Assembly (NCBI GenBank): GCA_016212735.1
Contig: JACRDZ010000031.1
Location: forward strand, 1-7,928
Origin: Candidatus Firestoneibacteriota bacterium
Lineage (GTDB): Bacteria; JACRDZ01
Reading direction: 5' to 3'
DNA: 7,928 nt
Shown here: positions 1 through 7,168 of the stretch, piece by piece
How the letters are laid out: every line of letters begins with the position of its first letter
Numbering within the stretch: the first letter of the stretch is position 1
Notes under the pieces: generated by a model
Database searches by the model: none
What the model was told of the DNA's origin: nothing
The model's input: the letters and a program-made list of their open reading frames with translations, nothing else
Made by a program: the position numbers and the translations under genes

Positions 1-501
1 ATAAAACTTTATCCTAAAACAATCACCAATCAGGGAGAATATTTATATCAGAATCTGACATTTGTTACAGTACAATTTCTGCCATTATTATTTTTATTCG
101 GAGGGATTGGTTATAAGAAATATACAGAACGATTAGCAACAGATATTCCATATGCAAGAGCAAGAAATGCTCATAAAACAGCAAAAATCAGACTTAAACA
201 GGCAAGAAATTATCTAACAGAAAATCATACAAAGGAATTCTATGCTGAACTTGCAAAATCTATACAAAATTACCTGGGGAATAAATGTAATATTCCTCCA
301 GCTTCAATAAATCAGGTACTTATAAAAAATGAGCTTTTCAATAAAGGGATAAATGATGCTGTAATAAATAATCTTGTAGAGTGTATGGAAAAATTTGATA
401 TAGCCAGGTTTGCACCCGGTATGTCATGTCATGAAGAAATGCAGGAAATGCTGAAGCGCCTTGAAGATATAATTATATCTATAGAGAAACAGATGGAGTA
501 A
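1..501 (+). CDS. batD: BatD-like protein, C-terminal part (5' truncated)
   Basis: The reading frame is open from the first base of the window to a TAA at 499-501, giving the last 166 residues of a larger protein whose start lies upstream. A hydrophobic stretch at fragment residues about 20-38 (FVTVQFLPLLFLFGGIGY) is a membrane anchor. It is followed by a basic, helical cytosolic tail with an ARNAHKTAKIRLKQAR segment and a region around FYAELAKSIQNYLG. BatD proteins of the Bat operon have a large periplasmic beta-rich part, one C-terminal membrane helix and a helical tail of this kind. The identification also rests on the next gene, which has the TPR-plus-SH3 layout of BatE. Bat proteins are thought to form an envelope complex with the von Willebrand A proteins BatA and BatB; their biochemical role is poorly defined. 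The N-terminal domains cannot be judged here. Confidence 0.8.
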   Translation: MKLYPKTITNQGEYLYQNLTFVTVQFLPLLFLFGGIGYKKYTERLATDIPYARARNAHKTAKIRLKQARNYLTENHTKEFYAELAKSIQNYLGNKCNIPPASINQVLIKNELFNKGINDAVINNLVECMEKFDIARFAPGMSCHEEMQEMLKRLEDIIISIEKQME

Positions 502-505
502 ATAT

Positions 506-1279
506 ATGAAATATATCATTATGAATTATAAAATTTACTGTTTTATGTTATTTTGTTTTCTTTTTTCTATTTCAATAAAAGGGCAGGAAATAGAAAAAAA
601 AGATCAATATTTTGCTTTGGGAAATTCTTTTTATGAAAAAACCGATTACAAAAAAGCTATTGAAGAATATGATAAAATAATTAAAACTGGAATAAAAAAC
701 GGAACTGTTTACTACAATCTCGGTAATGCTTATTTCAAAACCCGCAAAATAGGGAAAGCGATTGCAAATTATGAACGTGCAAAACTTTTTTTACCCAGAG
801 ATACAGATTTAAATATGAATTTAAAATTTTCCCGGCAATGGACAAGAGATAAAACTCTTCAAACAAGAAGCGGAATTATAAGCTTGTTTCTATCCTGGTT
901 TACTGATTTTTTTACTGTAAATGAACTCGCTGTTACGACTTCAATCATATACTTTATTTTATTAACAATTATATCATTTGTTGTTTTTCTAAAAAAACAA
1001 AATGTTTCTTATATGATTCTAATATTTTCAGTTATTTTATTTTTTATGTTATCATCTTTTATTTATAAAGTTGTTGATGTTGAATATACAACAAAAGGAA
1101 TTGTTATTGAGCCGGAAATAAAAATAAATAGCGGTCCTAGTTCTCAAAATACTTTAATATCAACAATACATGAAGGAACAAAAATTGAAATTATAAAACA
1201 AGAATCAGGATATTATGAGATAATTTTACCGAATGGTGAAAAAGGATGGACACAATCAGATAAGATAGAAATAATATAA
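506..1279 (+). CDS. batE: BatE-like TPR/SH3 membrane protein
   Basis: This 257-residue protein has the BatE architecture. An N-terminal hydrophobic signal sequence (about residues 9-26, ending near KGQ) is followed by two TPR repeats. They cover about 34-67 (YFALGNSFYEKTDYKKAIEEY) and 68-101 (NLGNAYFKTRKIGKAIANYE). Two membrane helices lie at about 136-155 and 168-186, and a bacterial SH3-like domain at about 190-257 ends in GEKGWTQSDKIEII. The TPRs probably face the periplasm and mediate protein contacts within the Bat complex. Start choice: GGAG at 495-498, inside the end of batD, lies 7 nt before this ATG. A second in-frame ATG at 521 would leave a shorter signal peptide and has no better ribosome site. 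The 4-bp gap to batD indicates translational coupling in one operon. It is the last gene of the operon in this window; convergent hairpins follow. Confidence 0.85.
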   Translation: MKYIIMNYKIYCFMLFCFLFSISIKGQEIEKKDQYFALGNSFYEKTDYKKAIEEYDKIIKTGIKNGTVYYNLGNAYFKTRKIGKAIANYERAKLFLPRDTDLNMNLKFSRQWTRDKTLQTRSGIISLFLSWFTDFFTVNELAVTTSIIYFILLTIISFVVFLKKQNVSYMILIFSVILFFMLSSFIYKVVDVEYTTKGIVIEPEIKINSGPSSQNTLISTIHEGTKIEIIKQESGYYEIILPNGEKGWTQSDKIEII

Positions 1280-1302
1280 TTTTAGGTACAGGAATTTGAA
1301 AC

Positions 1303-1345
1303 GCTCGATAAACTTGTACTCAACATTATTAATTGAGTATCGAGC
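1303..1345. terminator. Hairpin 1 of the convergent intergenic gap
   Basis: GCTCGATA (1303-1310) pairs perfectly with TATCGAGC (1338-1345). Inside it, TACTCAA (1317-1323) can pair with TTGAGTA (1333-1339), so the fold can be an outer stem or an inner stem plus TCGAGC with a bulge. It lies between the convergent batE and histidine kinase genes. No strong T-run follows on either strand, so a terminator role is inferred mainly from position. Confidence 0.45.
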
Positions 1346-1371
1346 AACTACATTGAAATTTTTGTAGTTGC
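1344..1371. terminator. Hairpin 2 of the convergent intergenic gap
   Basis: GCAACTACA (1344-1352) pairs perfectly over 9 bp with TGTAGTTGC (1363-1371) around a 10-nt loop. The first two bases are also the last two of hairpin 1, so the two structures compete or stack. A stem between two gene ends is typical of a bidirectional transcription stop, but there is no flanking T-run. Confidence 0.5.
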
Positions 1372-1385
1372 CTGATTTATCAGGC
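1370..1385. terminator. Hairpin 3, likely terminator between batE and the kinase gene
   Basis: GCCTGA (1370-1375) pairs with TCAGGC (1380-1385) around the loop TTTA. On the plus strand a T-rich stretch follows (TTAATTTATTGTATATTTTC), so this is the best candidate stop for batE transcription. On the minus strand it sits 5 bp beyond the kinase stop codon. It shares its first two bases with hairpin 2. Confidence 0.5.
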
Positions 1386-1390
1386 TTAAT

Positions 1391-3475
1391 TTATTGTATA
1401 TTTTCTATATCAAGATATGGGATAGCAATTGTAAAAGTACTTCCCTGATTGAGCTTGCTTTGCACTTTTATGTTCCCATCATGCATTTCAATAATATCTT
1501 TACAAATAGCAAGACCGAGTCCAACGCCATCATATTTCCTTGTGTTAGAAGTGTCAACCTGATAAAATTTATCAAATATTTTGTTTTTCTGTTCGTTTGA
1601 CAATCCGATTCCAGTATCAGCAACACTTATGTATGAAATACCAGAGTTGGTTTTTATACTTAAAGTTATTTTTCCACCGGGATTTGTAAACTTAATTGAA
1701 TTAGATAATAAATTGGATATTACCTGACCGATTCTATCTTTATCTCCATAAATAAATACTTGTTCCTGAGTTTGGTCCATAGTTAACTGTAAATCTTTTT
1801 TTTCAGTAATAATTTTGAATTCATTAGCTTTGTTTATCAGAACTTCAGTAAGATTGAATCTTGTTTTGTTAACTCTAAATTTACCAAATTCAATCTGTGA
1901 TATATCCAGGAGATCATTAATCAGATAATTTAATTTATCAATTTTGTTTTTTATCGTTTCCATAACATCTTTCTGTCCTGGTGCTAATTTACCGATACGT
2001 TCATGAAGTAAAAGTTCTGTATAACCTTTTACAATTGTTAAAGGTGTTTTCAATTCATGTGAAACCATGGAGAGAAAATCTGTTTTTACTGTGTTTAATT
2101 TTTTCAGTTCTTGATTTATTTTTTCCATCTGACTTATATCCCTGAAAGTTTCGATACCTCCGATAATTTCGCCATTATGATTTTTTAATGGAGCTGTACT
2201 TATTATGACAGGTATCCATTCTTTATTTGCATTTCTAATCTTAGTTTCTATATTTAAAATTATTTTCCCGGATTCTTTAGATTTTGAAAGAGCGCAATTG
2301 TGTTTACAAAGCTCACCATGGAAAATATTACTGCAGGATTTACCTATTGCAGATTCTTTGTTCACTCTGGTAATTTTTTCTGCTGCAGGATTAAAAGAAG
2401 TTATTATCCATTTATCATCAACTGTAAACATACCATCTGCCATACTGGAAATTACTGCTTCGGATATAAGTTTTTTTTCTTCCATAGTTTTTAAGCTTTT
2501 TTCAACTTTTTTAGCATATGATTTTAGTTCATTTTCCATGTTCTTCCACTCTGTGATATCGCTTATAATTGCAATAATTTTTGAATAATTATAATTTTTT
2601 ATCAGAAAAGCTGTAATCCATATTGTAAAAGTTTCTCCTCTTTTTTTTCTAACATTCAGTTCTCCTTCCCAAAAAATATATTTATTTATATGATTAATAA
2701 TATTTGTTATATCTGATCCATTTTTACTTTTTATTAACTTATCTATGTAAGTTCCTGATATTTGCCTGGAAGAAAGACTAAACATCTTTTTTGCGCTATT
2801 ATTAATAAAAATAATTTTTCCATCTGTATCCATAATTATTACACCATCATGAGAATTTTCTAAAGCTTCTGACAGACTTAAAATATGGTTTTGAATTTTT
2901 TTGTACAAATCGCTATTTTTATTAATATCAATACAATATTTAACAGGTTTATTAAAATCTGATTTATCTTTTTTCTGTATTCCTTTTTTTAGAAAATCTT
3001 GCTCTAATTGTATACTTATATGTTTGGATAAATCTGTCAGCATTTTTATTTCATTATCACTAAAGCAATAAATATTTTTATCCAAAAAACATAATGTCCC
3101 GGATAATTCCCCTGTTGAAGAAAAAAGCGGGATACAAAGATAAGTTTTTATTTTAAAAGTTTTTATAAGCAGGTTATTTGAATATGGAAATATTTTGTTG
3201 ATTTTATTAGAGAAGAAAGATTTTTTAGTATTAATAACATTCAAGCAAAACATGTTATCAATAAGTGATTTAGATAAAATTTTATTTAGCTTATGTATAT
3301 TATGGCCTGCTTTTAAAACAAGTTTTCCTTTATTCAAATAATTAACTAATATTAATGTACCGCCTAATATTGAATGAGAATAAGTGCACATATTATTAAT
3401 AATTTCAATAGGAGTATGCAAAGGGTTTTTTGAAATTTCATTTATTTTATTTGAAAATTCTTCATGACTATTCAT
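1391..3475 (-). CDS. Soluble sensor histidine kinase (GAF-PAS-PAS-HisKA-HATPase_c)
   Basis: This 694-residue cytosolic kinase has no membrane segment. A GAF-like domain spans about 20-160 (YLCIPLFSSTGELSGTLCF at 112-130). PAS 1 covers about 200-310 (DGVIIMDTDGKIIFINNSA) and PAS 2 about 335-450 (MADGMFTVDDKWIITSFNPA), with short coiled-coil linkers after each. The HisKA domain carries the phospho-acceptor His473 in MVSHELKTPLT. The ATPase domain shows the N box (QVISNLLSNSIKFT, 584-597), the G1 box DTGIGL (620-625), the F box FDKFYQ (634-639) and the G2 box GVGLGLAI (650-657). All catalytic motifs look intact. PAS 2 carries the Cys motif C381-x8-C390-x3-C394. There is no receiver domain and no response regulator nearby, so its partner is elsewhere. 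The start is supported by GAGGG about 5 nt upstream on the minus strand. It is divergent from the metabolic operon and may sense cytosolic or redox signals; the ligand is unknown. Confidence 0.93.
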   Translation of the reverse strand: MNSHEEFSNKINEISKNPLHTPIEIINNMCTYSHSILGGTLILVNYLNKGKLVLKAGHNIHKLNKILSKSLIDNMFCLNVINTKKSFFSNKINKIFPYSNNLLIKTFKIKTYLCIPLFSSTGELSGTLCFLDKNIYCFSDNEIKMLTDLSKHISIQLEQDFLKKGIQKKDKSDFNKPVKYCIDINKNSDLYKKIQNHILSLSEALENSHDGVIIMDTDGKIIFINNSAKKMFSLSSRQISGTYIDKLIKSKNGSDITNIINHINKYIFWEGELNVRKKRGETFTIWITAFLIKNYNYSKIIAIISDITEWKNMENELKSYAKKVEKSLKTMEEKKLISEAVISSMADGMFTVDDKWIITSFNPAAEKITRVNKESAIGKSCSNIFHGELCKHNCALSKSKESGKIILNIETKIRNANKEWIPVIISTAPLKNHNGEIIGGIETFRDISQMEKINQELKKLNTVKTDFLSMVSHELKTPLTIVKGYTELLLHERIGKLAPGQKDVMETIKNKIDKLNYLINDLLDISQIEFGKFRVNKTRFNLTEVLINKANEFKIITEKKDLQLTMDQTQEQVFIYGDKDRIGQVISNLLSNSIKFTNPGGKITLSIKTNSGISYISVADTGIGLSNEQKNKIFDKFYQVDTSNTRKYDGVGLGLAICKDIIEMHDGNIKVQSKLNQGSTFTIAIPYLDIENIQ

Positions 3476-3635
3476 TATGTCCCTCGAATATTTTTATAAT
3501 TTTATATCAAATAATATTTTTTATCAAGTTTATTATCAAATTAGAGTCAAATTATAGAAATTTATATATTGAAAATATTAACAAATTATATTACATTCTA
3601 AGTATAAATATATAAAATGCAGGATATAAAATAAT
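3476..3635. promoter_or_regulatory. Divergent promoter region between the kinase and the metabolic operon
   Basis: This 160-bp, very AT-rich gap must hold the promoters of both flanking transcription units, which point away from each other. It has no convincing gene. On the minus strand two sigma70-like pairs with 17-bp spacing are visible: TTGATA (3539-3534) with TATTAT (3516-3511), and TTGATA (3527-3522) with TAAAAT (3504-3499). On the plus strand TTGAAA (3569-3574) is followed after 17 bp by TACATT (3592-3597), a weaker match. Such matches arise easily by chance in AT-rich DNA. Confidence 0.5.
3499..3527 (-). promoter_or_regulatory. Candidate sigma70-type promoter of the histidine kinase gene
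   Basis: TTGATA (-35) and TAAAAT (-10) are separated by 17 bp, 24 bp before the kinase start codon. An overlapping alternative pair, TTGATA and TATTAT, lies 12 bp further upstream with the same spacing. The match is good but the base composition makes false positives likely. Confidence 0.35.
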
Positions 3636-4160
3636 ATGGATGCTGTAAAAATTTATTTTCCTTTTGAAAAGAAAACGTTATTATCTATTAAAGCAGGACA
3701 GTTTGTATTACTGAACGGGACAATTTATACAGCACGTGATGCTGCTCATGAGCGATTAGTAAAAGAATTACAAGCAGGACGAGATTTGCCTTTGGATCTT
3801 AAAAATCAGGTAATCTATTATGTTGGACCAACACCAAGACGTCCTGGAAAAATAATCGGGTCTGCTGGCCCCACTACAAGCTATCGAATGGATAATTTTG
3901 TTGAACCTCTGCTTAAATATGGGCTAAAAGGGATGATAGGTAAAGGTCCACGATCTCAAAATGTTATTAATGCCTGTAAAAAATATAAAGCTGTTTATTT
4001 CATTACTTTTGGTGGATGCGGAGCACTATTATCTACATGTATTAAAAAAGCAAAAAAAGTTGTATATCCAGATCTTGGTTGTGAAGCAATATTTGAACTT
4101 GAATTGAATAATTTTCCTGCTGTTGTTGGTATAGATATATCTGGGAATAGTATAAAATAG
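3636..4160 (+). CDS. Class I fumarase/tartrate dehydratase beta-type subunit
   Basis: The 174-residue protein matches the beta subunit (C-terminal domain) of two-subunit class I fumarate hydratases and L-tartrate dehydratases. Visible family motifs are RDAAHERL (34-41), GPTTSYRMD (78-86), GMIGKGPRS (99-107), GGCGALL (126-132) and the C-terminal FPAVVGIDISGNSIK. The length is normal for a free beta subunit. It helps form the active site of a [4Fe-4S] hydro-lyase, but the cluster ligands lie in the alpha subunit. That subunit is not adjacent, although alpha and beta genes usually are. The family often has small residues at the GGxGALL and LGxEAI positions, where this protein has Cys128 and Cys149. 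Start: AGGA at 3621-3624, 11 nt upstream, a somewhat long spacing. It is the first gene of the operon, 28 bp before the aminotransferase. Fumarate, tartrate or another hydroxy-diacid could be the substrate. Confidence 0.88.
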   Translation: MDAVKIYFPFEKKTLLSIKAGQFVLLNGTIYTARDAAHERLVKELQAGRDLPLDLKNQVIYYVGPTPRRPGKIIGSAGPTTSYRMDNFVEPLLKYGLKGMIGKGPRSQNVINACKKYKAVYFITFGGCGALLSTCIKKAKKVVYPDLGCEAIFELELNNFPAVVGIDISGNSIK

Positions 4161-4188
4161 TTGACATTACCTTTCAAGGAGACCAATA

Positions 4189-5379
4189 ATGTTTATTTCT
4201 GAAAAAGTGAAAAACATAACACCGTCACCTACACTTGCAATTGATGCAAAAGCTAAAAAGATGAAAAAGGAAGGAATTGATATAATAAGCTTCGGTGCAG
4301 GTGAACCTGATTTTGACACTCCAGAAAACATTAAAGCAGAAGGAATAAACGCAATACAAAGAGGACAGACTAAATATACACCTGTTAGCGGACTTATTGA
4401 ACTAAAAGAAGCTATATGTGGTAAATTTAAAAAAGATAATGGACTTACTTATTCGACTTCTAATATTGTCGTTTCATGTGGAGCAAAGCATTCTCTTTAT
4501 AATGTTTTTCAGTGTATTCTTAATCCGGGGGATGAAGTTATTATCCCTGTCCCATATTGGGTTAGTTATACAGAAATGGTTAAGCTTGCTCAAGGGAAAC
4601 CTGTGTTTATCAATACACAGGAAAAAAGCAATTTTATACCTTCAAAAAATGATTTACTTTCAAAAATAACTTCACGTACAAAAGCAATAATAATAAATAG
4701 TCCTAATAATCCTTCTGGTATGATTTATACCAGAGAAGATATGGAAGTAATTGGCAAAATAGCAATAGAAAAAAATATTTTGATTATATCTGACGAAATA
4801 TATGAAAAACTTATTTATGATGGAAATAAGCATGTAAGTATTGCAGAACTGGGAGAAGAAATAAAAAGAAATACTGTGATTGTGAATGGTGTTTCAAAAA
4901 CTTATGCTATGACAGGCTGGAGAATTGGATATATTGCATGTGAAGAAAAACTGGCAAAAGCATGTGATAATTTACAAAGTCACAGTACATCAAATCCGTG
5001 TTCTATTTCTCAATATGCAAGTATAGAAGCATTGCAAGGGTCACAGGATAAAGTTAATGATATGTTATCCAATTTTGATATAAGAAGAAAATTAATGGTA
5101 AAAGGATTGAATAATTTGCCTGAGATTAAATGTAAAATGCCAAATGGAGCATTTTATGCTTTTCCTGATATTTCAGGATTGTTTGGAAAGACATATAATT
5201 CTAAAAAACTTTCTTCTTCAACTGATGTTGCAGATTTTTTTCTTGAAGCAGCTCGTGTTGCAGTAGTACAGGGTTCTGCTTTTGGCATGGATACACATCT
5301 ACGGCTTTCTTATGCTGCTTCTTTAGAGAATATTGAAAAAGGTTTAATAAGAATGATGGAAGTTTTGAAAAAGGAGTAA
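4189..5379 (+). CDS. PLP-dependent class I aminotransferase (AspC-like)
   Basis: This complete 396-residue enzyme is a fold-type I, class I aminotransferase. Key positions are FGAGEPDFDTP (35-45), Trp124 in the PYW segment that stacks on the cofactor, Asn174 in SPNNPSG, Asp202 and Tyr205 in SDEIY, the Schiff-base Lys237 in VSKTYAMTGWRIGY, and Arg372 in LRLSY, which binds the substrate carboxylate. The SKTYAMTGWRIGY form resembles subfamily Ib aspartate or aspartate/prephenate transaminases. It probably moves an amino group between an amino acid such as aspartate or glutamate and a 2-oxo acid in the cytosol; the exact acceptor cannot be read from sequence. AAGGAGA sits upstream of the ATG at a normal distance. 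The 28-bp gap to the fumarase-like gene and 2-bp gap to the dehydratase gene place it within one transcript, suggesting a shared amino acid or central carbon pathway. Confidence 0.93.
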   Translation: MFISEKVKNITPSPTLAIDAKAKKMKKEGIDIISFGAGEPDFDTPENIKAEGINAIQRGQTKYTPVSGLIELKEAICGKFKKDNGLTYSTSNIVVSCGAKHSLYNVFQCILNPGDEVIIPVPYWVSYTEMVKLAQGKPVFINTQEKSNFIPSKNDLLSKITSRTKAIIINSPNNPSGMIYTREDMEVIGKIAIEKNILIISDEIYEKLIYDGNKHVSIAELGEEIKRNTVIVNGVSKTYAMTGWRIGYIACEEKLAKACDNLQSHSTSNPCSISQYASIEALQGSQDKVNDMLSNFDIRRKLMVKGLNNLPEIKCKMPNGAFYAFPDISGLFGKTYNSKKLSSSTDVADFFLEAARVAVVQGSAFGMDTHLRLSYAASLENIEKGLIRMMEVLKKE

Positions 5380-5381
5380 TT

Positions 5382-6638
5382 ATGGGGAATACAATAGCGG
5401 AAAAAATATTAAGTAATCATTGTAATAAAAAGAAAATAAAAGCAGGAGAAATTGTAATCGCTGATCTTGATTTTTGCATGGGACAGGATGGCACAAGTGG
5501 AATAATCATTGATGTTTTTAATCAAATGAAAGCGTCTTCTGTCTTTAATAAAAATAAAGTTGCACTTGTTATTGATCACAGTTCTCCTTCACCTAATGAG
5601 GGAGTTTCAGCTATACATAAGAAAATACGCGATTTTGCACAAAAAACAGGAGTCATATTATATGATGTTGGGTGCGGAGTATGTCATGAGCTTTTACCTT
5701 CAATGGGACATGTAGTCCCGGGAGATTTGGTTATTGGAGCTGATTCGCATACTTGCACTTATGGAGCGATAAATGTATTTTCCACAGGCATGGGTTCTAC
5801 TGATATTGCAAGTGGAATTGTTTCAGGTAAAAATTGGTTTAGAGTTCCTGAAAGTATAAAATTTATAATAAATGGCAAGCCTGGGAAAGGAGTTTATTCT
5901 AAAGATATTATTTTGTATCTTATTGGTCATATAACAGCAGATGGGGCAACTTATAAAGCGTGTGAATATACCGGGAGTGTAATTAATGCTCTTAGTGTGG
6001 AAGCGCGTTTTACTATAGCGAACATGGCAATAGAAATGGGTGCAAAATGCGGGATTATGGAAGCAGATGAAAAAGTTCTAAAATGGGTAAAGCAGCATTC
6101 AAAAAGAAAGTTTAAACCAGTTTTTGCAGATAAAGATGCAATATATGAATCTATATATGAATATAAAGCAAAAGAAATCGGACCTCAAATAGCTAAACCA
6201 CATGCTGTTGATAATGTTTCACCTGTGGAAGAAGTGGAAGGAATACCTATACAACAGGGATTAATTGGTACCTGTACAAATGGCAGACTTGAAGATCTTA
6301 CAATTGCAGCAAAAATAATTAAAGGGAAAAAAATAAAATCTGGAACAAGATTAATTATTGCTCCTGCATCAAAACAGGTTTTTCTTGATGCAATGAAAAC
6401 AGGAGTTATAAAAACTCTAATTGAATCAGGTGCTCTTATAGTAACACCAGGATGCGGACCATGTGTTGGAACTCATAATGGAGTTCCTTCAAATGGCGAG
6501 AAAGTAATTTCAACTGCAAATAGAAATTTCTTAGGACGTATGGGTAATCCGTGTGCAGAAATATATCTTGCTTCTCCTGCTACAGTTGCAGCATCTATGC
6601 TTACTGGAAAAATAACCGATCCGCGGAAAATGATATAA
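5382..6638 (+). CDS. leuC: 3-isopropylmalate dehydratase/homoaconitase family, large subunit
   Basis: The 418-residue protein is an aconitase-superfamily large subunit of the short (about 420 aa) LeuC/HacA type found in many anaerobes and archaea, not the longer enterobacterial LeuC. The cluster ligands are present: Cys298 in IGTCTNGR and Cys358 and Cys361 in PGCGPC. Other family motifs are IDHSSPSP (64-71), GADSHTCTYGA (119-129), GIMEADE (224-230) and RNFLGRMG (381-388). With the next gene it should form a [4Fe-4S] hydro-lyase that isomerises a 2-hydroxy-di- or tricarboxylate through dehydration and rehydration. Leucine synthesis (isopropylmalate) is the default, but homoaconitate or citraconate/2-methylmalate chemistry is possible. 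No leuA or leuB is present in the window, so leuC is a family label. The ribosome site AAGGAG lies within the last codons of the aminotransferase, 2 bp away, implying translational coupling. Confidence 0.92.
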   Translation: MGNTIAEKILSNHCNKKKIKAGEIVIADLDFCMGQDGTSGIIIDVFNQMKASSVFNKNKVALVIDHSSPSPNEGVSAIHKKIRDFAQKTGVILYDVGCGVCHELLPSMGHVVPGDLVIGADSHTCTYGAINVFSTGMGSTDIASGIVSGKNWFRVPESIKFIINGKPGKGVYSKDIILYLIGHITADGATYKACEYTGSVINALSVEARFTIANMAIEMGAKCGIMEADEKVLKWVKQHSKRKFKPVFADKDAIYESIYEYKAKEIGPQIAKPHAVDNVSPVEEVEGIPIQQGLIGTCTNGRLEDLTIAAKIIKGKKIKSGTRLIIAPASKQVFLDAMKTGVIKTLIESGALIVTPGCGPCVGTHNGVPSNGEKVISTANRNFLGRMGNPCAEIYLASPATVAASMLTGKITDPRKMI

Positions 6639-6661
6639 AGTAGCAGAAAGGAAGGAATAGA

Positions 6662-7168
6662 ATGAAACTTATTGGAAATGCAAGAAAATTTAAACAAGAT
6701 AATGATATAAATACTGATTATATTATTTCAGGTCGTTATAAATTTAAAATTCAGGATCCGAAAGAGCTGGCCAAACATGTTATGGAAGATATTGATCCAA
6801 ATTTTTATAATCGCAGAGAAGATGGAGATTTCATTGTAGCCGGAAAGAATTTTGGATGCGGTTCTTCCAGAGAACAAGCGCCAATGGCTATTAAATTTGC
6901 AGGAATAAGTGCAGTGATTGCAAAATCTTTTGCAAGGATTTTTTATAGAAATGCTTTCAATATAGGTCTTCCGCTTGTGGAATGTGATACGTCTATTATA
7001 AAAGACGGAGACAAAATAGAACTTGACCTGGACAGCGGGATATTGAGAAACGTAACAAAAGAAATAGAAGTAAAAATAAATCCGCTTCCAAAAGGTATGC
7101 AAATATTGCTTAAAGACGGCGGTCTTGTTGAGCACTTCAAAAAACATGGAACATTTAAACTGGACTAG
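6662..7168 (+). CDS. leuD: 3-isopropylmalate dehydratase/homoaconitase family, small subunit
   Basis: The 168-residue protein is the separate swivelling domain of the aconitase superfamily, of normal length for the short archaeal/anaerobe type. The signature [14 protein letters not shown] (61-74) contains the substrate-binding Ser-Ser-Arg, and [21 protein letters not shown] (84-104) is strongly family-like. It completes the active site of the large subunit encoded 23 bp upstream. The loop after IISGR, which in this family contributes to substrate choice, reads YKFK (26-29). The loops I know from characterised methanogen enzymes are YLVY (isopropylmalate) and YLRT (homoaconitate), so specificity is uncertain and leuD is a family label. 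A strong purine-rich ribosome site (AGGAAGGAA) precedes the ATG. The stop codon overlaps the stop codon of the facing Fe-S scaffold gene. Confidence 0.92.
   Translation: MKLIGNARKFKQDNDINTDYIISGRYKFKIQDPKELAKHVMEDIDPNFYNRREDGDFIVAGKNFGCGSSREQAPMAIKFAGISAVIAKSFARIFYRNAFNIGLPLVECDTSIIKDGDKIELDLDSGILRNVTKEIEVKINPLPKGMQILLKDGGLVEHFKKHGTFKLD

Noticed and set aside
1394..1600. Open frame of 68 codons on the plus strand
   Set aside because: It is antisense to the ATPase domain of the kinase and shows no family motif.
2205..2588. Open frame of 127 codons on the plus strand
   Set aside because: It lies wholly antisense to the two PAS domains of the kinase, has no recognisable motif and no convincing ribosome site. 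The minus-strand kinase explains this DNA fully.
3430..3615. Open frame of 61 codons on the plus strand across the divergent gap
   Set aside because: It begins inside the kinase N-terminus, has a composition typical of random AT-rich DNA (Ile, Tyr, Asn) and would block the promoter region. No ribosome site was seen.
3636..3680. Frameshifted or missing alpha-fumarase coding sequence upstream of the beta subunit
   Set aside because: I looked for alpha-type cysteine motifs in the 160-bp gap. It is too short and too AT-rich to hold even a remnant.
6473..6697. Open frame of 74 codons on the minus strand across the large/small subunit junction
   Set aside because: It is antisense to the conserved C-terminus of the large subunit and has no motif of its own.
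6728..7147. Open frame of 139 codons on the minus strand
   Set aside because: It is antisense to the dehydratase small subunit, whose motifs are unmistakable. The Phe/Tyr/Cys-rich translation looks like a reverse-strand shadow.
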